In this document: one piece after another, positions 15,968-20,353 of the stretch
How positions within the stretch are numbered: position 1 is the first letter of the stretch
How the letters are laid out: each line of letters starts with the position of its first letter
NCBI GenBank assembly: GCA_030150595.1
Contig: JASLFQ010000135.1
Location: forward strand, 1 to 20,353
Source: Aquirhabdus sp.
Lineage (GTDB): Bacteria > Pseudomonadota > Gammaproteobacteria > Pseudomonadales > Moraxellaceae
Reading direction: 5' to 3'
Length of the DNA: 20,353 bases
Program-made: the position numbers and the translations under genes
The notes under the pieces: generated by a model
The model's database searches: none
What the model saw: the letters and a program-made list of their open reading frames with translations, nothing else
What the model was told of the DNA's origin: nothing

Positions 15968-16337
15968 GCGCTCCTCCTCCAATTGCCGTTTCGCATGGTT
16001 TGTGTCATCGAGAACGCAATATTTTTCCCATGTGTTTCAATGCACTTTGTATTTGTTGTGCTTGTGTCTAACTTTGCAATGCGCATGCCATTCTGTTAAA
16101 TATTTGTAATTTAATAGTTAATTAAAACTAAAGAGTTTTTGCGGCTATAAATTGGATAAAATTAGCCAATACTTCGAAAATGAGTGGAGAAATTTGTCCA
16201 CTATGCTGTATTTTTATACAAAAAAGAATGCCTCCGTCATGGAGGCATTCTGATGTCAGGATTAGGTGAAGATCGTTTGTTTGTTTAATATTCAAATCAT
16301 ATTTGAATTGAAATATTTAGATTGAGAAATGATCGTT
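15968..16337. other. Intergenic region between the kinase and DUF917 genes
   Basis: About 370 bp. It holds the terminator of the DUF917 gene (16219-16251) and must hold the promoter of the kinase gene, which I could not identify with confidence. No gene is seen; open frames on the plus strand here lack ribosome binding sites. Confidence 0.5.
16219..16251 (-). terminator. Intrinsic terminator of the DUF917 gene
   Basis: A perfect 11-bp stem, AGAATGCCTCC and GGAGGCATTCT with a 5-base loop, is followed on the minus strand by TTTTTTG. It lies 86 bp after the DUF917 stop codon. Confidence 0.9.
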
Positions 16338-17534
16338 TCACTCAAGCTGTCCCACAGGGATATAGGGACCAAGATATCCAATGCTCGCAAGTAGTGTCTG
16401 GAAGCTTTCTAAAATAAGCCCTTTAGGTTTTGTCAGTTCAGAATCAGCTTGCCATGCCAGCAAAACAACTGTGCGATCTTTGATGTCTGGATTAATCTGA
16501 TTATTAGCGAGTACGAGATCTCCATTCGTGTAGATCGATTGTCCCTCACCTTCGACGAAATAAGAGATGCTGTCTGGTGCAAGTACGATAGGATGGCTTT
16601 TCTTGTTGTCCCATGCCATTAAGGATTCATTTTGATAGAGGACGGTATAGGTGTCTTTTTTTGAGTTCAAGGTGATTTTACCTAGATCAAAGCCGCCTGT
16701 AGTGTCCACATTAGCAGCGGTGAGTTTACTGGGTTCGGAGATGGCTTTTGCTTGAATGTCACAATTTTTGGCAAGATATTGAATGACGGTCTTGGCGGTT
16801 TTAAGTTTGCCTTTTTGAATTTCACGACCAAATGCGAGTGCGCGAGATATGGTGCCACGAATGGGAAGGGCTTTTTGCAGGGTTTTCGGGGTCATGACCC
16901 ACATTGCTAAACCACCAAACTCATTGAAGTCCTGATCTTGCAAAATCGGACGTAGCATTTGTTCCACAATCGTGGAGACATCCTGTTGGTGGCTATGATC
17001 GCCATCTGCTCCACTTTTTGGAGTAACGTTCAGCTCGACTGCCAATCCACCTTGACTGACGAGAAAGGTTGGACGTGGACTAATTTCAGCGGCGGCGTAA
17101 GTCAGCATTGGAAGGGAAGGAACTGCACGACCCGCGCCATCGGCATCGATGACAGCAAGTCCAAGCTTAGCGGCAACAAGCCCTGCAACGACAAATCCCA
17201 CGGCGCCGCTTTCTGGTGAAACGACATAAGCTAGTTTACGTCCTTGAGATGCGAGTTTTTCTTGAACTTGTTTTACGGCTTCGACTGGCCCAAGAGGATA
17301 TTGCGTTTTATCGAGGGCTTCAGGCGCACCCATATAGGAAACCATGACAGTCTCACCTTCAGTCGCTTCATCTACTGAAACCACTCGGAATTTATTGGTG
17401 GGGTAATATTTTCCTTTTTTGAAGGATTTACTGAGATTGCGTGCGGAAGTCACTGTCCCGCCGCCACCGCTGCCAAAGAATGCGCCGCCGAGCAGTAACG
17501 GCTCCAGATCCGCTTGAGTTAATTCAAATGCCAT
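16338..17534 (-). CDS. DUF917 family protein (S-methyl-thiohydantoin desulfurase-like)
   Basis: A 398-residue protein. The N-terminal GGAFFGSGGGGTVTSA (16-31) and later VSYMGAPEAL and AVIDADGAGRAVPSLPM are landmarks of the DUF917 family (Pfam S-Me-THD domain). Members often accompany hydantoinase/oxoprolinase genes and some are annotated as S-methyl thiohydantoin desulfurases. No hydantoinase partner is in the window, so the substrate is open. Residues 1-200 form the conserved part; the C-terminal half is more variable. GGAGGAACTT directly before ATG 17534 is an ideal ribosome binding site. The gene starts 60 bp after the sigma54-type regulator on the same strand and ends in a strong terminator, so regulator and enzyme probably form one transcript. 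Confidence 0.82.
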   Translation of the reverse strand: MAFELTQADLEPLLLGGAFFGSGGGGTVTSARNLSKSFKKGKYYPTNKFRVVSVDEATEGETVMVSYMGAPEALDKTQYPLGPVEAVKQVQEKLASQGRKLAYVVSPESGAVGFVVAGLVAAKLGLAVIDADGAGRAVPSLPMLTYAAAEISPRPTFLVSQGGLAVELNVTPKSGADGDHSHQQDVSTIVEQMLRPILQDQDFNEFGGLAMWVMTPKTLQKALPIRGTISRALAFGREIQKGKLKTAKTVIQYLAKNCDIQAKAISEPSKLTAANVDTTGGFDLGKITLNSKKDTYTVLYQNESLMAWDNKKSHPIVLAPDSISYFVEGEGQSIYTNGDLVLANNQINPDIKDRTVVLLAWQADSELTKPKGLILESFQTLLASIGYLGPYIPVGQLE

Positions 17535-17594
17535 AAGTTCCTCCTTGAACGGTGATTGTTAACTAGCTGTATTCGCTAAGGGTGGTTTGTGGTG

Positions 17595-19919
17595 CTAATG
17601 GGTGCTCGTTTTTTGTAATTCCTCAAGTAAAATTATTGCGCGATCCAGTGTTGGACAAGTTTTCATCTGATCTGTGCCTTTGAGACCGCGTTTAAGCGTT
17701 TCAATCGCCTGTGTTGATCGATTGGTCTCACACATGAGCTTTGCAAGATGATACGAAGCGGCGATTCGGGCGGGGACTGAACCAAGCGCGAGTGCGGTAG
17801 ACATGGCACTGCGAAGTTCTTGTTCGGCATTTTCTAATTTACCGAGTGCCCATTGTGCGCGAGCGCGGATCACAAATAGCTCACCTAAGTAAGCACGTTC
17901 TTGTTGCTCAAGCGCCGTGTCAATCGCGTGTTCGATCATGGCATGACAGGTTTCTGCATCGCCCATTCGCAAGAGCATTTCACCCTGATGCCATGCCTGA
18001 ATAGAATGGAATATCACGCCGCCGTTACGCACCATGTAGTCTTTATAGCCGTGTTGAATCACATCAACTGCTTCAGCATGCTGTCCTTGAAAGCCTAAAT
18101 AACAGCCGCGGAAAATCTGACCAACCCCTTGATACAGGGCAAACCCGTTTGTTTGTGATATTGACTCCAGCATGCTGCCTAATTCGCCTGTTTTGTCTAT
18201 TTCTTCAAATAGACAAGCCAACCATGCAGCACCTTGAAGTTTCATTGCTTTATTAAAGGCATGATTATCTGGGCTGAATGCGCGGATTCGTAGCATTTCC
18301 ATGGCGTGACGTGCCACATCAAATTCACCATGTTGGAAGGCCGCTAACCCGTGAAAAATGAGAGCCATCGCGGACATGTCAAATCCTTGCGAACCGATAT
18401 GACCATCCGTGTGTGTGGCCTCAAGCAAACCGCTACGATCCAGACAGGCCAGAGTTTCCTCATAATGTCCCAACCAGAACAGTGTATTGGCCAATGCCAG
18501 ATGTGCTTCATCCAGTGTTTCTTGATGGGCAATATTTTGTGCTCGAATCAGCATGTCTTGTGCAGTATTACGGGCTTTGCTCAATTCGAGCTTCGTCAAT
18601 TGCGTCGACCAAATACCGAATTGCAGCGTGGATAATTCGAGTGCACCACAGCAGGTACTACCCACTCTGAATGCAGCTTCATAGCATTCTTGTGATTCGC
18701 TGCAAAGCCAACCGTTGATACTGCGCAAGCTGGTGCCAAGTAGACGATACGCCTCAAATTTATTGAGATCGGAGAGTAAGTGTGAGTGATCATCCAGACA
18801 ATTACGCAAGACGAGAATCGCTTCGCGGAACTCAGACGCGTCCACATGCTGTTTACCACGATCCAGTAGAATTGTGGCTTTGAGATTACCTTGTTCTCGG
18901 ATTTTTAGACGATGCTCAATCGACTTACGACCAATGCCCAGAAAGTTCGCTGCGGCGGATTTATTGCCTTTGTATCGTTCCAAGGTATGATCAATCAGCA
19001 TATCTTGTACAAATGATATTTTGTCGCCACTGGCGAGGTTGAGTAGGTTTTCGATTAGATCAAGATTTGAATCGATACTATTGATATCGGACTTTGAATG
19101 AGGAGCAGACATTGGCTCTAAATAAAGAGCGAGTTGTGTGACATCAATATGAGGATCGTCCGCCAACACCCCAATCCGATCAATAATATTGCGTAATTGA
19201 CGGATATTACCTGGCCACCGCTGTTGCGAGAGCATGAATAACGCATCTTCGGTGAAGGTTAATTTTTTGGGTTGGCGCGAGGCGAAATGTGCTACCAACG
19301 CGGGAATATCATCTTTACGTTGGTCAAGACTAGGTAGGTTCAATACAAAGACGGATAAACGATAGTATAGGTCTTCGCGAAAAAGCCCATCTTTAACCAT
19401 CGTCAGCAAGTCACGATGTGTTGCCGCGACAATGCGCCCGTTGAATGGTTGCGATTTACTTGAACCAACTGGCTTAAAGCTACGCGTTTCCAAAACACGG
19501 AGCAGTTTCGGTTGTAAGGCTAAGGGTAGGTCGCCGATTTCATCGAGGAAAAGCGTACCTTTGCCCACTTCTTGCAGAAAACCAGAGTGATGCTCTGTTG
19601 CGCCAGTAAAAGCACCTTTCACATGGCCAAATAATTCGGATTCAAATAAATTTTCAGGAATCGCACCGCAATTCACGTCAATAAACGGTTCGTCATTGCG
19701 TTGACTGCTGGTATGTGCGCTACGCGCAATGGCTTCTTTGCCTGAACCCGTTGGGCCACAGACAAGCAAATGGTGATCGGTCTGGGCAATACGATCAATC
19801 AGCTTTTGAATTTGTTGCAGGGCAGGCGAGTTGCCAACGATTTCAATTGGCACGGCGCGGCGCAAGGAAGAGACATTGATGACTGCATCATTAACAGGCT
19901 GCATCAATGCACGAGACAT
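17595..19919 (-). CDS. Sigma54-type AAA+ activator with central HTH and C-terminal TPR-like domain
   Basis: A 774-residue regulator. Residues 25-265 are a complete sigma54-activating AAA+ module: Walker A GPTGSGKE (55-62), GAFTGA loop (102-107), Walker B GTLFLDE (121-127), FREDLYYRL (180-188) and RWPGNIRQLRN (234-244). A Fis-type helix-turn-helix follows (YKGNKSAAANFLGIGRKSIE, 316-335). About 430 further residues are helical repeats resembling TPR or MalT-like domains, with Ala/Leu-rich units such as EAHLALANTLFWLGHYEETL. There is no N-terminal receiver, GAF or PAS domain, so sensing probably lies in the C-terminal half. AGGA 9 bases before the ATG is a fair ribosome binding site. The likely target is the co-oriented DUF917 gene or its own promoter. 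I found no convincing -24/-12 element. Confidence 0.9.
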   Translation of the reverse strand: MSRALMQPVNDAVINVSSLRRAVPIEIVGNSPALQQIQKLIDRIAQTDHHLLVCGPTGSGKEAIARSAHTSSQRNDEPFIDVNCGAIPENLFESELFGHVKGAFTGATEHHSGFLQEVGKGTLFLDEIGDLPLALQPKLLRVLETRSFKPVGSSKSQPFNGRIVAATHRDLLTMVKDGLFREDLYYRLSVFVLNLPSLDQRKDDIPALVAHFASRQPKKLTFTEDALFMLSQQRWPGNIRQLRNIIDRIGVLADDPHIDVTQLALYLEPMSAPHSKSDINSIDSNLDLIENLLNLASGDKISFVQDMLIDHTLERYKGNKSAAANFLGIGRKSIEHRLKIREQGNLKATILLDRGKQHVDASEFREAILVLRNCLDDHSHLLSDLNKFEAYRLLGTSLRSINGWLCSESQECYEAAFRVGSTCCGALELSTLQFGIWSTQLTKLELSKARNTAQDMLIRAQNIAHQETLDEAHLALANTLFWLGHYEETLACLDRSGLLEATHTDGHIGSQGFDMSAMALIFHGLAAFQHGEFDVARHAMEMLRIRAFSPDNHAFNKAMKLQGAAWLACLFEEIDKTGELGSMLESISQTNGFALYQGVGQIFRGCYLGFQGQHAEAVDVIQHGYKDYMVRNGGVIFHSIQAWHQGEMLLRMGDAETCHAMIEHAIDTALEQQERAYLGELFVIRARAQWALGKLENAEQELRSAMSTALALGSVPARIAASYHLAKLMCETNRSTQAIETLKRGLKGTDQMKTCPTLDRAIILLEELQKTSTH

Positions 19920-19997
19920 ATCTTGTTTTCCTATTTTTTGAATCTATTGGTTTGGAGTATATGCAAAGTTGATGAACCCCTCAATTCTTGTGTCGGA

Positions 19998-20016
19998 CAG
20001 ATTAACGTTTAATCTG
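19998..20016. promoter_or_regulatory. Putative activator-binding dyad (19 bp)
   Basis: CAGATTAA and TTAATCTG are perfect inverted arms around CGT. The site is 78 bp before the regulator start codon and 163 bp before the divergent gene at 20180. Size and position fit an upstream activating or autoregulatory site for a Fis-type helix-turn-helix. That the adjacent regulator binds it is inference. Confidence 0.45.
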
Positions 20017-20179
20017 ATTTCTTGAGACGTATCATGATCTGGTCTTATCCCAAAGAGGCATAAGCCTGCTCGCATGATTGTCATGAGTTATGGAATGACA
20101 GAGATTCATTGAATAAAAACCTATTTTCTAGCGTGATGAAATCTGGCAAAATCTTTAACTCATTTACGATAGAGCCGAC

Positions 20180-20353
20180 ATGATGTCAGACGTACAAATT
20201 TCAATTGATATTAAATCGTGTATTGATCACAAAGTTTCACCAGCTGCTTTTGAGCAAAAACTGAAAACGGCCATCACAACGTTAGGATTTACTGTAGAAA
20301 TACAAAGTCATCCAACGCATTCAGGTGTTTTAGGCGTGCACCCACTAGGCTGT
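20180..20353 (+). CDS. Start of an unrecognised protein (runs off the right end)
   Basis: The frame is open from ATG 20180 (or 20183) to the end of the window, giving 58 residues: MMSDVQISIDIKSCIDHKVS, then a polar helix-forming stretch, then GFTVEIQSHPTHSGVLGVHP and LGC. No signal peptide, membrane segment or known motif is visible, and I do not recognise the family. It is divergent from the sigma54-type regulator across 260 bp, so it may be co-regulated by it. The Shine-Dalgarno sequence is poor (TAGAG). That it is a real gene rests on the open frame reaching the edge and the plausible composition, so confidence is moderate. Confidence 0.5.
   Translation, partial: MMSDVQISIDIKSCIDHKVSPAAFEQKLKTAITTLGFTVEIQSHPTHSGVLGVHPLGC

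Noticed and set aside
18344..18859. Short open frames inside the TPR half of the activator, both strands
   Set aside because: They are nested in a long continuous frame with consistent domain content and have no independent support.
19920..20179. Sigma54 (-24/-12) promoter near the activator
   Set aside because: I looked on both strands for GG-N10-GC. The closest candidate, near 19960-19976 on the minus strand, has 12 bases between GG and GC, so I do not call it.

Overview
The window looks like chromosome of a Moraxellaceae-type gammaproteobacterium (Acinetobacter or a close relative). This is inferred from an AlkR-like AraC regulator facing an AlkM-type alkane hydroxylase, a 54-residue RubA-type rubredoxin, an E. 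coli-like YcaO, and moderate GC. No rRNA, transposase, integrase, phage gene or CRISPR array is visible.

Layout. (1) 1-615, minus: N-terminal part of a cytochrome bd-type quinol oxidase subunit I. (2) 924-2516, plus: a compact arsenic operon, arsR - arsC - aquaporin, with overlapping stop/start codons, a promoter that coincides with a palindromic putative operator, and no ArsB/Acr3 pump. (3) 2644-2814: a 56-residue exported peptide, then a terminator shared with the converging queA-tgt operon (2886-5162, minus) for queuosine tRNA modification. (4) 5233-7750: tRNA-Leu(CAA) with its promoter and terminator, then an OsmC-YcaO fusion gene. A mutated copy of the tRNA 3' end plus its terminator recurs just after the ycaO stop codon, so the gene sits between direct repeats. 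(5) 7793-10416: divergent alkR and alkM-rubredoxin, with a 9-bp direct repeat at 21-bp pitch in the shared control region. (6) 10782-15058: an FdhF/YdeP-family molybdopterin oxidoreductase, FdhD and a DyP-type peroxidase. (7) 15284-19919, minus: a thymidylate-kinase-like protein, a DUF917 (S-methyl-thiohydantoin desulfurase-like) protein, and a sigma54 activator with its helix-turn-helix in the middle and a long TPR-like C-terminus. A perfect 19-bp dyad lies upstream of the activator. (8) 20180-end, plus: the start of an unrecognised gene.

How the genes work together. The ars operon probably reduces arsenate and releases arsenite through the channel. alkM-rubA forms the first step of n-alkane oxidation under AlkR. 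QueA and Tgt act in one tRNA modification pathway. FdhD probably matures the adjacent Mo enzyme. The sigma54 activator and the DUF917 gene are probably one transcription unit. The two places most worth a second look are the repeat-flanked ycaO segment and the activator/DUF917 module.
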